A stretch of 64,000 bases of DNA from Proteromonas lacertae (lineage: Eukaryota; Sar; Bigyra; Opalinata; Proteromonadidae). The notes beneath the pieces were generated by a model. That model ran no database searches. It was not told the origin of the DNA and saw only the letters and a program-made list of their open reading frames with translations. Below, one piece after another: positions 25,687 to 37,558 of this stretch (its first letter is position 1; every line of letters starts with the position of its first letter). Both the position numbers and the translations under genes were made by a program. The stretch covers positions 62,001 through 126,000 of the forward strand of contig NGBS01000885.1 of assembly GCA_002245135.1 (NCBI GenBank). The letters are read 5' to 3'.

Positions 25687-26111
25687 TTCATTAAATAGAT
25701 GATCTAAGCAATTGCTTCTATGAAGATAAGATTTTGGATTTTAAAACCGCAAAAACTCAGATCTTAGATGAGGCTTATTTTATATTGAAACACTATTAAA
25801 TATTATTTATCATTATTATTTAATTTTTGAGAGTAATGGAATTAATGTAACTAGCTGAAATTTAGGGTTTGGTAGTAGAATCATTATACGAATAGTATTT
25901 CTTCATAATAAACACATAAACACATAGTTGAAATTTGTTGTCCATCGCACTTATACGCTTTATAATTAGCAATGAAGAATTGTAAATTAATTGAGGAATT
26001 GTTTTTTATTCTTTATTTGTTGTGAATTGATTAATTAGTTCTAATAAACAACAAGTGAATATAATATATATATGCATTAATATAAATTAAATAATAATCA
26101 ATTGAATCAAG
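25687..26111. other. Intergenic region
   Basis: About 425 nt, AT-rich, upstream of the SulP gene and downstream of the EGF-like gene; nothing recognised. Confidence 0.45.
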
Positions 26112-27506
26112 TTACACAGTCTGTTTTTTACTACAAGCAGTACCATAATAATTCTTATCACATATACATCTTCCACTTACACTATCACATTTTCCTTTAC
26201 TACTACACTCTGTTTGATGATGCACTGTAAAAGCGTCAGATCTTGTAGACAATTGACCAGTGCTAATTACAGAATTAGAACAAAGTGTAGCTAGATCAAT
26301 CGGACTTTTAATAATACTATCACTTTTACCTGGATTTATTTTATACTTGCTATTTGAATAACATGTTATTTCAGTTCCAATTAATTTGATATGTCTCATT
26401 AACCATAAAGCATTAGGTGTAGAACCATCTATTTTACCATCACTATTAACACCATCTCTTATTGCTGTTGTTTTTTCTTCACTATTCTCTTTTAACACTT
26501 TAAACTCCATATCTTTTATTACATCAATATTCATATAATCTAATTTAATTATTACAGTCAAATATTTACCATCACTATAACCATTATCATTGTTTATTTT
26601 ACCATCTGTACATTTCAATTCAATATTCAATATACTGAAATACGGAAACATACCAATCTTCTTAGATAATTCATCTTTAAACAATCTCATTTTTTCGATA
26701 TCCAATTTACTTTTTTCACCACATATTCCTTCATATTTACTGATTACTGCTGATTTATATGTATAACCTCTATAATTAAATTCATAATAATGAGCAATAG
26801 TATTACCATTACCATCACCTTCAGTATTACTATCACTTAATAAAGTATAACCAAATATATAATCAGTAGTATAGATTGTTGGATCAAATCCATATTCACA
26901 ATCCTTTTTATCACAAAACGTACCATTATATGGATAATAACAAACACATTTATAATTAAAATCTAAAGACCAATCATTTGTAACATCAACAAGAGGATCT
27001 GATAATTTTAAAACATCTTTTCCTCTTATACACATTCCATGGCCATTACACACTTTTTTATCTTTTGAGGAGGAGATACAGCCTTTTCTTTGACATGCGC
27101 TACCTTCATAACCATTGTTACATTTACATTTACCTGTCTTTCTATCACATTTACCTGCATTTGAACATTCTCGGTAGGGATGGTCAACTCCTGATCCTGA
27201 TTCTCTTATTCCAAATCCCATTGGATACCATTCGGTTTTTACTCTTTTGTTTGTTATTATTCCATCATCATCTAGATCTCCATAAGGACTATCTGTTTCT
27301 GATATTCCATAAGGACAAGCTTCTATTAGAATTAAATAATATTAATAATCTATACTCTCTGTACAATTGGCTCCACCATATCCCATGTAACAAACACATT
27401 TATCTGCATTTAGCTGTCCATTAACACAAGTTACTCCTACACTTTGTGCTTGACAATTCATGATAAATATTAAACATATTAAAAAAATATAGATGTTGTT
27501 GTACAT
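26112..27506 (-). CDS. Secreted EGF-like repeat protein (453 aa)
   Basis: Exons 27506-27356 and 27322-26112. A signal peptide (MYNNIYIFLICLIFIMNCQA) is followed by EGF-like modules: one across the intron (CVNGQ...CVCYMGYGGANC), then ECSNAGKCDRKTGKCKC, CNGHGMC...CVCYYPYNGTFC, a central non-EGF domain of about 200 residues (FGYTLLSD, YEFNYRGYTYKSAVISKYEG), and a last EGF (ECSSKGKCDSVSGRCICDKN). No membrane segment or GPI signal is evident, so it is probably secreted. It is the intact relative of the broken copy at 30.9-32.1 kb and its EGF style matches that of the M8 protease at 32.4-37.3 kb. The function is unknown. Confidence 0.85.
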
Positions 27507-27643
27507 TATATTTCGAAAAAAGTATAGTGTAGGCTCGAATTACTGATTTGATTCATTTTCAAAAAAACATCAAAAAAGAATAATACATTAAAAATTACAT
27601 TAAAAAGTGTGTGTGTTAAATTTCATTAAAACATACAAATCAC

Positions 27644-28357
27644 TTACTTAGATAATAAACTCATACATCCACTACAAATTTTAGAAATCATTGTTTTAAA
27701 TACAGTCAGCATCATCATACCACCAGGGAATGAAGCACATCCAAAATAAATTAACGTCGTAACCTGTACAACTGACATTAATACAGTAAATAAATAACTC
27801 TTCTTAATTACAGCTGCATAGAGTGTTAATATCATAGAAACAATATAAGTTGATGTAAACAACATTTTCTCTTTAGAAAACAATTTGTGGAATGCTACAG
27901 AGAAGCCATCATATACAGCAAAAGCTAACATAAACATTAATGATCCCATAGTGAAGCTAATAGCAAATTTGCCTGGTCGTAATAATATCATTGGTATTCC
28001 TACAACGAAGGCTAATAAAAAGAATATTGCTGACAAAAGGAGTAAAAGAAAGAATCCTTTATATCTGTCTGATCTATACAAAAAATAAGAATATTAATGA
28101 TTAAAAATACCTTGATAATGTGGGTTGAGCATGTCCTAATAAGCTGTCAACAGTTCCTTCTTCTAAATCACGTTCTTGTTGGTTTGATTTCCAAAATTGC
28201 CAATTAAATGAATTGCTTTGTTCTTTTCTCTATAATATGATTAAAATATGATTTTTAGGAAAAGAAAAGAAAAGAATTATACGGAGTGTATGCTTACTTC
28301 TGCTGTTTTTGCTTTCTCTTTGTGCAGCCATTCCTCAAATGATGCGCTTGAGCTCAT
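27644..28357 (-). CDS. SFT2-family Golgi/endosome traffic membrane protein, copy 1 (202 aa)
   Basis: Exons 28357-28298, 28229-28111 and 28073-27644. The cytosolic N-terminus (MSSSASFEEWLHKEKAKTAE) leads into SRSDRYKGFFLL and four hydrophobic segments with the family signature RPGKFAISFTMGSLMFMLAF, then KEKMLFTSTYIVSMILTLYA and FPGGMMML near the end. SFT2/GOT1-type proteins act in vesicle fusion at late Golgi or endosome. Intron 1 is 68 nt and begins GTAAGC, longer and more canonical than its neighbours. The gene diverges from NDUFS4 with only about 100 nt between starts, containing the palindrome TCAAGCTTGA. Confidence 0.9.
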
Positions 28358-28456
28358 GCTAAGCTTGTTTCTTTCAAAAAATAAATGTGAAAGAAAAATA
28401 TCAAGCTTGAATCAAGCCTCTTCAAATCCAATTTTTTTTAAATCGTTTTTTTCATT

Positions 28457-29205
28457 ATGTTAACTCTTCAGAGAGCTGCTATAAAATCAACCAAGTCGTT
28501 GTTAAGATTGAGTGCATGCTCATTTTCAAAACTACCTAAAGAAACTGAACCACCACTTGATTTAGAACCAACAGCTGATGCTATGGCATTACGTCGTAGA
28601 AATTATAATCAATGTATATTTAAATATTTTTTTAATAATAGACACATCAAGAACAGAATCACTTATGCCAGATATGCCAGAACCACCAATTCCACCAGGT
28701 GAATTGGGAAAGTTAAATGGTTATCCATTAAATTACAAAGGCAGACATGCAGTAATATACCGTCGTCAAGAATCTCAACAATTCCCAGGTAAAAGACAGA
28801 GATATTGGTGTTTAAAGTTTGACAGTATTGGAGCTGAACCAATACCAGTTGATCCACTAACTGGCAATTCACAATTGACTGATCCACTCAGAACTGTAAA
28901 TTTGAGATTCAACAGTGTTGAAGAAGCTGTAACTTTTTGTGTAAGAAATGGAATTGACCATGATGTTGATTTACCACCAACACAAATCGATGAAGTGAAA
29001 GATTATGGTTTTAGAGTATTTCCAAAGAGAGTTAGAGCAGAATTACAACTTGTATATATTTATCTGATTTTATATATATTTATATATTCTTGAATAGCTT
29101 GGTAAGAAGAAAGCTGCTTCATATTTTTACTATCCAGCTCCTTTCACAGATCATTGGATAAATCGTTATCATAATACATATGGACATGAAGAATGGCATG
29201 AATAA
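28457..29205 (+). CDS. NDUFS4: NADH dehydrogenase (complex I) subunit NDUFS4-like (224 aa)
   Basis: Exons 28457-28613, 28642-29051 and 29098-29205. The Arg/Ser/Leu-rich N-terminus (MLTLQRAAIKSTKSLLRLSA) is a plausible mitochondrial targeting peptide. The core matches the NDUFS4 family: HAVIYRRQESQQFPGKR, YWCLKFDSIG, DPLRTVNLRFNSVEEAVTFC and NGIDHDV. It has a C-terminal extension (PAPFTDHWINRYHNTYGHEEWHE) beyond the usual end. NDUFS4 helps assemble and stabilise the NADH-binding arm of complex I, so this organism should respire. ATCGTTTTTTTCATT immediately precedes the ATG. Confidence 0.88.
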
Positions 29206-29356
29206 CTTATATTAATACTAATTAACACTTTAGAAAATAATTATTATTTTTATATTTGTAATCTGAGAGGATAATATGATTCTATCTTGTTAGCATATCC
29301 TTTGGAGATATTTGAAGTGACTAATAGATCTTTAGCAAAGAATATATTGAATCATA

Positions 29357-29372
29357 AAAATAGAGTCGTTTC
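29357..29372 (+). promoter_or_regulatory. Candidate promoter element (AAAATAGAGTCGTTTC) upstream of HSF gene
   Basis: A 16-mer identical to 39700-39715 near the start of pseudokinase-LRR copy 3. A second GTCGTT lies at 29415-29420, 8 nt before the HSF start codon. Similar TCGTTTC/GAAACGA cores precede several other genes here. Confidence 0.4.
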
Positions 29373-29427
29373 GAAATTTCATTAATTTAATTTCATCGAA
29401 AACAACCGCTAACAGTCGTTAAAATAA

Positions 29428-30756
29428 ATGTCAGGAGAAGAAATTTTTAAGAAGCGAAAAAGAGATGAATATGAGGGTGTATAAGTTTCATATTTTACAC
29501 CATTAGATTTCATGGACAAAAGAAAAGGGTACAATGATTCCAGCATTTTTACAAAAGACATATGAAATTATGCACAATCAAGAATATTCAAAATATGTTG
29601 CATGGAACTCTGACAAAGACGCAATTCATATTATTGATGTATAGACTATTATTTATGATTAAATATATCTTATCTTATCATAGCCTGTTAATTTTGCTAG
29701 AGAAGTATTACCTCGTTACTTCAAACACTCCAATTTTGCCTCATTTGTCCGACAGTTGAATATGTATGGATTTCACAAAACCAAACAAGATCCAGATTGG
29801 AGAGAATTTAAACATCAATACTTCAAATATGGTAGACCTGATTTATTACAATATATCAAACGTAAATCAAATTCAAGTATGTTAAAGACAATTCCACTAC
29901 CAGATGACGATTTACCGACTCAAATGGCAGAATTACAAGATAGATTTGATACACTAGAACAAAAATATACAGATTTACAAAGTGTATTAATTAAATTTAT
30001 ATTATTTATATATATTTATTAATAGAAACATAGTATGTTATTATCTCGCATGCACAGTTATGAGATAAATGAACAGGATAGAGTGAATAAAGACATGATT
30101 ACTAGAAATTGTCTTAAATTCTTATTAAACAATGCTGTAGAGAAAGGCGCTATTAGTAGAAATGCAGTACTTCAATTATTGAACTAACCCAAGACAAGAT
30201 AATATGTTGACAAATGTTGATGGATTAAATATGAACAGTAATGGTCAAATTCCCTTAATAATGAATCAACCGTGTGATGCAAGATTACAAGGAATGACAA
30301 TGCAACAGCAGCAGCAACAACAACATCAGAATCAACAAAATCAACAAATACCTCCTCCACAGATAATGCCACAACCTCGATCACCTACAGCACAAACAGG
30401 CAGCTTCACTATTGCAAAGTCAATCATTAGCATCAGCATTATCACCTATTTTAAATAATCCACAAGCTCAACTTCAACAACAACAGCAGCAGTTACAACA
30501 GATGCAGATGAATTATGGTATTGAACCACAGTCTGATGATATGGATCCATTTTATCCAGATTATTCATTCTCTACGGAGCATAATCCTAATTCAGCTTTT
30601 TCACAGCCTCCTTTACAAGTGGAAGAGTATTAATTATTTTCACTTAATATTATTTAATATAGGGTTTCGACTGTCACTCATTCTATCCCTAATACTCCAC
30701 AATTAGATCCAATAGCTTCTCCTTATCTTGATTTTGACAAGCCGAGCGATCTGTAA
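29428..30756 (+). CDS. Heat-shock transcription factor (HSF), with two C-terminal frame breaks
   Basis: Exons 29428-29478, 29507-29638, 29684-29983, 30026 onward, and a last exon from 30663. The HSF DNA-binding domain is complete: [55 protein letters not shown] leucine-zipper-like region ([20 protein letters not shown]) for trimerisation follows. The frame then stops at TAA (30184-30188 region, after QLLN) and continues one base on as [13 protein letters not shown], then poly-Gln; a further +1 step is needed near 30412 to reach [12 protein letters not shown]. The tail ends [10 protein letters not shown], a possible activation motif. A protein ending after QLLN would keep DNA binding and lose the Gln-rich activation region. 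Confidence 0.85.
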
Positions 30757-30872
30757 ATATTTATTATATTATTTTTGACATTTTAAATGATTATTCTTGA
30801 GTTATTTTTGAAAAATAAAAAAAACATTCCAAAAATCCATTCGTTACATTAATTCACATTTTAAAAATCTTT

Positions 30873-32119
30873 ATGAAGTGTTTGTTAATAATTGCTTTAT
30901 CACTTTCATTTGCTTTTGCATGTCAGAAGATGTGTAATGGACATGGTGAATGTGCCACTGGTGATAAGTGTGAATGTTATCCTGGTTATGGAGGTGCTGA
31001 TTGTAGTGAGAGTATTATTTGTTATTTTCATTAAATAAATAGGAAGCTGTCCATACAGTGAAGCATTTGTTGATTTATTACCTGGTGATTTAGATCACAA
31101 TGGAGCTGTTACCACAGCTACTGCTGTTAAGAATGAATGGTACCCTGTTGCAGGAACTCATGAAGATATTGGTGCTGTTATAACAACAGCAAAAAGAGCA
31201 CATCGTTATGCAGAGTGTTCTAATGCTGGTATATGTGATAGAAATAGTGGTTTATGTAAATGTAACAGTGGATTTGAAGGTAGTGCCTGTCAACGTAGAA
31301 GTTGTCCAGCATCTGCTGATGGTTTAGTATGTAGTGGACATGGTATGTGTCTAAGCAGTGAAGCAAGTATAATAAAGAATAGTGCTACTCCAGCTGCTGC
31401 TAAATTACCAAGTGGTTGGGAATATCAGAAATTTGGTGTTTGTGAATGTGATAAAGGTTGGACTGGTATTAGTTGTGGAAGTAGAATATGTCCTAAAGGA
31501 TTAGATCCAGTGAATGTTGGTAAAACTGAATATATATTTAGTGTTGGAAGTACAAGTGCGTGGCTGCATTTGATGCTAATAATGCAAAAGATACAAATGC
31601 TCATTATTATGTAATGGAATATGATGGTGTGACTTACACTACTCCAATAATACCAGCTAGAAAAGATGTATGTGGATCTGCTAGTGCAAAGAGTGAAGCT
31701 GCTGAAGATATTAGAAGAGCAATAGTGTCTATTCCGCCATTATCACAAGCTAAAGTATCAATACAATTGTGATTCTACATAATAAACAAATCACTTCAAT
31801 TGAAATTACTACACCATATATTGAATTAGATTTAACCTGGAAGTTGTACATGCGTAGATAATAACCAGTCGTGATATTAGTGGTTCATCTAGTCCAAAAG
31901 ATCAGTAAAATCACATCATTTACTGCTGATATAAAGATAGATAAATGCATACCAGACTGATGCAATTACATTAAACGTTGAAAGCATTCAGGAGCTATTA
32001 CTGAAAAGGATAAATCTTTCATTTCTTGTAGTGGACGAGGTACTTGTGATGAAACTAGTGGATTATGTCAATGTTTTGACAATTACTCAGGTTTAGCTTG
32101 TGAAAAAACAAAGAACTAA
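30873..32119 (+). pseudogene. Decayed EGF-like secreted protein gene
   Basis: Starts with a good signal peptide (MKCLLIIALSLSFAFA) and EGF modules like those of the gene at 26.1-27.5 kb (CNGHGECATGDKCEC, ECSNAGICDRNSGLCKC, CSGHGMC); the 31012-31042 intron is at the same place. The frame breaks near 31558 (needs -1) and resumes as AAFDANNAKDTNAHYYVMEY. From about 31770 to 31990 coding similarity is scattered over several frames with stops. It recovers at the end as CSGRGTCDETSGLCQC and a stop at 32117-32119. The multiple lesions favour a pseudogene; sequence error could account for some of them. Confidence 0.7.
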
Positions 32120-32351
32120 ATATACTATTTACAATATGTAAACTAAAATTGTATTATTTCATTAATCTATTATAAATAATCATATTTTAGGGATGAACTT
32201 TTCAGCATATATTTATTAATCACCACTAAATCCAATCATACTATTTTCATAAATCAAATACCTCTCTATTTATTTGTACAAAAATATCAAACCATACTCA
32301 AGCTTGTCAACAAAATTTTTAGTTTTTAAATAATTGTTTTTTAAAGTAGCT

Positions 32352-35300
32352 ATGAATAATTTGACTTTCTTATTATTATTGCTACTGTATTTAGATGATA
32401 TTTATTGTCATGATTGTATTCATGACCAAGTATAAGCTCAATTAACTAATATCGAATAGATGCAATCAAAAATGAATATAGTTGAGGTCAAGCAAGACTA
32501 CAAAGAAATACCAAAAGGTAGACAGTTAGATGAACAGTTTTTACCCATCAGATTTCATTTAGACTATTCCTTCCTTGATTCGTATATTTCAAACCATATA
32601 TTTGTAGTGATCCACAATTAATGTGTACAAAATCAGGTGAAACTGTATATCTATCAGGAGAACCAAAAACATACACTTGTAAATCAAGTGATATACTTAC
32701 AAGTGCCAAAAGAAAATATATTGTAGAACAATTAATACCTATAGCTCAATCCTATTTCCAAAAAGCTCTTCAAGTTGTACATGTTGATGGAAATTTGAAA
32801 TTATATAGAAGTAGTGATTTTGATGTAAAATTAAGGAATTACGCATGTTATAAAATCCCTAAAACATATACTGGTGAAGGTATAGGAAGTGCTGATTATG
32901 TCATTTTTGTAACTGCAAGACCAACTGAAGGCTCGACATTAGCTTGGGCACTTGCTTGTAATACTGACCAATATGGTAGACCCATTGCAGGTCAAGTAAA
33001 CTTAGGACCAGCCAGATTAAGTGAAGATGATCCAAAATCCTTTAATGAGCAACTAGGAGTTACAATTCATGAAAGTATATACATATATATATTATTAATA
33101 TATTTCATAGTTACACATGCTCTTGGTTTTTCAGGTAGTAATTTCCGAAATTTCAAAGAATACTTTGGTGGTCCACCTAGAGAGTACAATAGTGTAGTAA
33201 GTAAAGAAACAACATGGAAAACAATGACAAAAATCATTTCACCCAAAGTAGTACAAGTTGCAAAAGAACATTTCGGTTGTGACGATTGGCCAAATGCAGG
33301 TGTTGAATTAGAAGATTATGGAGGTAGTGGAACAGCAGGAAGTCATTGGGAAAAGAGAATTTTACATAATGAGTATATGACAGGTATTGCCTCTCGAAAT
33401 CCCGTATATTCAAAATTCACATTAGCATTATTTGAAGATATGGGATATTATAAAGTCAACTTGGACAGTCGCAGAACCATTAAAATTCGGAAAAGGAAAA
33501 GGATGTACATTTGTCTTGAAACAATGCAGTATGTGGAGTAGTTATAGTGATTATTGGTGTACTAGTCAAACATGTTCGTATGATATGAAGGATAAATCCA
33601 CTTGTCTTATCAAAAGTTATACAGAAGAATTAAATCCATCTTTTCAATATTATCCTGGAGAACCAAAGAAAGGAGGTTGGGAAGAAGCAGCTGATTATTG
33701 TCCAATCCCATATCCTGCTGGAGATGGAAATTGTCAAAATAGTGGTACAAAATCAGTAATTGTGATTGATGAAATAGGTGAAAGTGTTGGTTTTACTAGT
33801 CGATGTTATATGTCTGAAGGTAGATGGGGTAAAATACCATCCTGCTATAAATCAAGATGTAATAATAAAAACAAATTAGAATTATTTATAAAGAATGAAT
33901 GGCATGAAATGAGTAATGATGATGGTGGTACTTATGTTTTTGAAGGTGATTTTGGTGCAGTTACAATCACTTATCCATCTGTAGAAGAAGTATGTCCTTA
34001 TGTGAAGATATGTAGAGGAAGTGATTATGATAAGAATATTGTATGTAGTGGACATGGACATTGTTTGAATAGTGGAGTTTGCATGTATATATATATATAT
34101 TAATATCTTTCTCTTCTTTTTTTTATTTTATTTTTTACTTTATTTTTTATCTTGTATAGATGTGAACAAGGTTATTCAGGTGAAGGTTGTGAAACATTAC
34201 AATGTCCAAAAGGCTCTAATGGTATAGAATGTAGTGGTAGTGGTATATGTAATTCAGAAGGTAAATGTGCATGCAATGATGGATTTAGTGGTAATGCTTG
34301 TGAATTAAAAGGATGTCCAAATGAATGTACTTCAACTACACATGGTATTTGTGACACTTCCACTGGAAAATGTAAATGTATTGAACATTTTTATGGTGAT
34401 GATTGTGCTGAAAGTTTTTGTCCTCCGTATTATAATGCGACTAACAGTTGCTACAGTAATAAAGAGCAAGGTGTTTGTGATAAGAAAATTGGTGTTTGTG
34501 CTTGTAATTTTAAATATGAAAATGTTAAAGATTATAATGATGAATATGTGAAGAAATTTAATGGTTATTATACTTCAAATGACTGTAGTATGTATAAACA
34601 AACTGAAATTAGCCAATATGAAAAAATTACTTTAAATGATTTCCAACACGCTTCTGATCCTGTAAGAATAACAAAAACTATTAAATACCATCAATATCAA
34701 TACTTTGAAACTGAAATTACCAGTGCTTCATACTCTATTTACATTGTAATTGATAATATTAAACCAAATTATTATTTAGCTGCTTCTACTGAATCTCCAT
34801 TACAATTATATGCTAGTTTCATTCATGATCCACCATCTGGTGTTTATAATCAATATATTGCCAATTACAATGCAAGTTCTTTGATTATAGAAATGGTTCC
34901 TGGTGTAGATAATTCACCATTTACTACCATTGGTACTGTTCGATTCAGTGTAATTGAATTAATAAAGAAAGAGAAAGATGATGATGAAGATTGTAGTTAT
35001 GATATATATGTAATTCAAGATCCATGCCAAGATGAAAATTATAAGAAATGTAATGGAAATGGTGTTTGTAAAAACGGTAAATGTGAATGTAATAATGAAG
35101 CTTTTACTGGTAGTCAATGTAATATATTAAACTGTAATCCAGCTTGCTTACATGGAACTTGTGTTATAGATAGTAAAACTGATAAAAATTCTTCACAAAT
35201 AACAGTAGATGATTTGAAATGTAATTGTGATGGTGGTTATAAAGGTGATAGTTGCTAATGAAGAAGATGAAGTATTTATGACACCTCCAATAAAGTTAGA

Positions 35301-37309
35301 ATATAGTAGTAGCAGTTATGTAATACCATCTGAATTAGTAGATGTTGGTTATTATTCATTATTCCAATTCGAAGTAGGTGAAATAAATAAGATTATTATA
35401 TTCAATATTGAATTTCCAGATATATTAACCATGGCTCCAATTATACTATTTAAATATAAGAAATATCCAAAAGTAGATGATTATGATATATTTAGTAGTA
35501 ATGATTGGTCAGTTCCACATAAGAATGTGAAAAGTATTATTAGACGCCAATAAAGGATTAATCACAGGAACGTGGTACTTGTCAATTTATAACTCATTAT
35601 ATTCAACAACAAAGTTAAATTTCACTGTCAATATGTTTAGTCCCCAGACAGATGATGAATATAATACAATATGTGGTTCACATTATAATGCAGTTAATAA
35701 AGATAATGCAAATATGCCAACTTGTATATGTAGCTCTGATTATTTTTATATTTACACTGGTGACTTTTGTGAAGAAAGTATAAATGTAATAACTAGGAAT
35801 GAACATGTGAAAGAATTTGATTTAGGAATTGGTGAATATTACTATATGAGATTAGATTTAAAAGATAATCCAAATAAATATAATTATTATACTATCAATA
35901 TAACAAACAGTAAAGAGGACAGTGATGTATTACTATTAGTTTCAACTGAACAATTGCCACGATTAGATAAATCCGCATATTATGATGAATATTCGGTTAG
36001 CTTGAGTAGTTCAAGCCAAGAAGTGGTAATAAATACTGAATCTGCTGATTATTTGTATATCACTGTAACTAATAGAATAACAAGTAGAAAGAATGCTTCT
36101 ATTTTCTGTAATATAAATGGAGATAAAACATTGACTTATTCTGAATATAATAATAAACTAAAATCTGTTACTCAACAGTTAGAAATTAAACAACAATTGA
36201 TAGAGAAATTGAATAATTATATAGCAACTACAAATAATGATAATTATAATAATAATAGAAGAAGAAGAATAAAGAGAAAATATACTAAAACAATGAAGTT
36301 GAATAATAATTTTAACACTATTAAATCATCAATAGAACTATGTAATACTTCTGATACAACTTCACCATGTATTAAATATCATAAAGAATGTTATTATCGT
36401 GGTATTTATCAAGATAACCAATGTAATTGTTTAACCAATTGGAATGGAATACACTGTAATACACCTGTATTAAGAAGTATTCAAATGTTAATGTTTAGTG
36501 CTCAAAATATCAAAATGTTATGTAACAAATGTCAATTTAAATTGTATTTAAAAAGAGGATCATTTAATTTATATATAATTCCACTTCCTTTAAGAGAAAC
36601 TGAACTAAATATAAATGTATTTGGAGTTGATAAAGATGGTAAATATACTGAATCTTTGAATAATGATGCTGATATTCTTATCTCTAATATTAACCCTCGA
36701 ACTCTTTATGATTTCCATCAAATTATCGCTTATAATGGTAATAATGAAACATACAAAATAAACACTCAAGACTCAAACAATAAAGAAAATAACAAAATCT
36801 ATTTAGCAGTATATGCTAATACGAATGGTTATTATAATATAAGTGTTAGTGTAAATGAAGATACAGCAGTAGATACAGGTGAAGAAATATTCAATGAGTT
36901 GGTTGATTGGGCAGGTAATAGTACAACTGGAATAGTATCTTTGGTATTTGTTATATTGTTTTTATTGCTTCCCATTTGTTGTTTATGTAATCCAATTTGT
37001 AGTAAAGATGAAATTATTAGATTAGATATGGGTAAGATAGTTCATGATTATATAACCAATAATACAAGTAATAATACCAACAACACTTTGGCTAAACAAA
37101 ATAAGAAATTAGAGAATCAACATAGAAGAGAAGAATTGAGAAGAAAGAAGAAAGGTAAGAAAGGAAAGAAAGATGAAACTGTTGAAATAAAGACTGTGTT
37201 GATTGAAATGACTCCTTTTACATTTAATGATGGTGAATCTCCCGTTCCTTATTTATATATATTAAATGGTGAATATAGAGTAGTAAATCCTCCAAGATTG
37301 AGTTATTGA
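32352..37309 (+). CDS. Membrane-anchored leishmanolysin-like (peptidase M8) protein with EGF repeats, frame broken three times
   Basis: Signal peptide from 32352 (MNNLTFLLLLLLYLDDIYC). Introns at 32430-32459, 32582-32607, 33075-33110 and 34085-34159. Splicing the 36-nt third intron creates the zinc motif HEITHALGFS; the third ligand lies in SHWEKRILHNEYMTG, as in the family. Cys-rich M8 C-domain, then EGF modules (CEQGYSGEGC, GICNSEGKCAC, CNGNGVCKNGKCEC), a long extracellular part, one membrane helix (about GIVSLVFVILFLLLPICC) and a Lys-rich tail. Frame changes of +1 are needed near 33470 (just before AEPLKFGKGKGC), at 35257-35259 (right after the EGF end YKGDSC) and near 35550. M8 enzymes cleave surface or extracellular proteins. 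Conservation after each break is good. Confidence 0.8.
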
Positions 37310-37558
37310 AGAATCCAATAGTATTGAAACAAGCTGATAATGCAATTATTTAAATTTATATATCTAAATTTTATTATTATAAATTAAAAATTAATTTCTT
37401 ATTTTTTATTATTTTATTATTATATTTTTTTAAATAAAATATGGAATATGACATAATATAGTTCTTACTTTATTTTATTTTCATTCATTGATAATTCTTT
37501 TAAACTTTCAAAATCTTCATTCTTTTCTCTCATTAATCTCAATACATTTTCATTTAAT

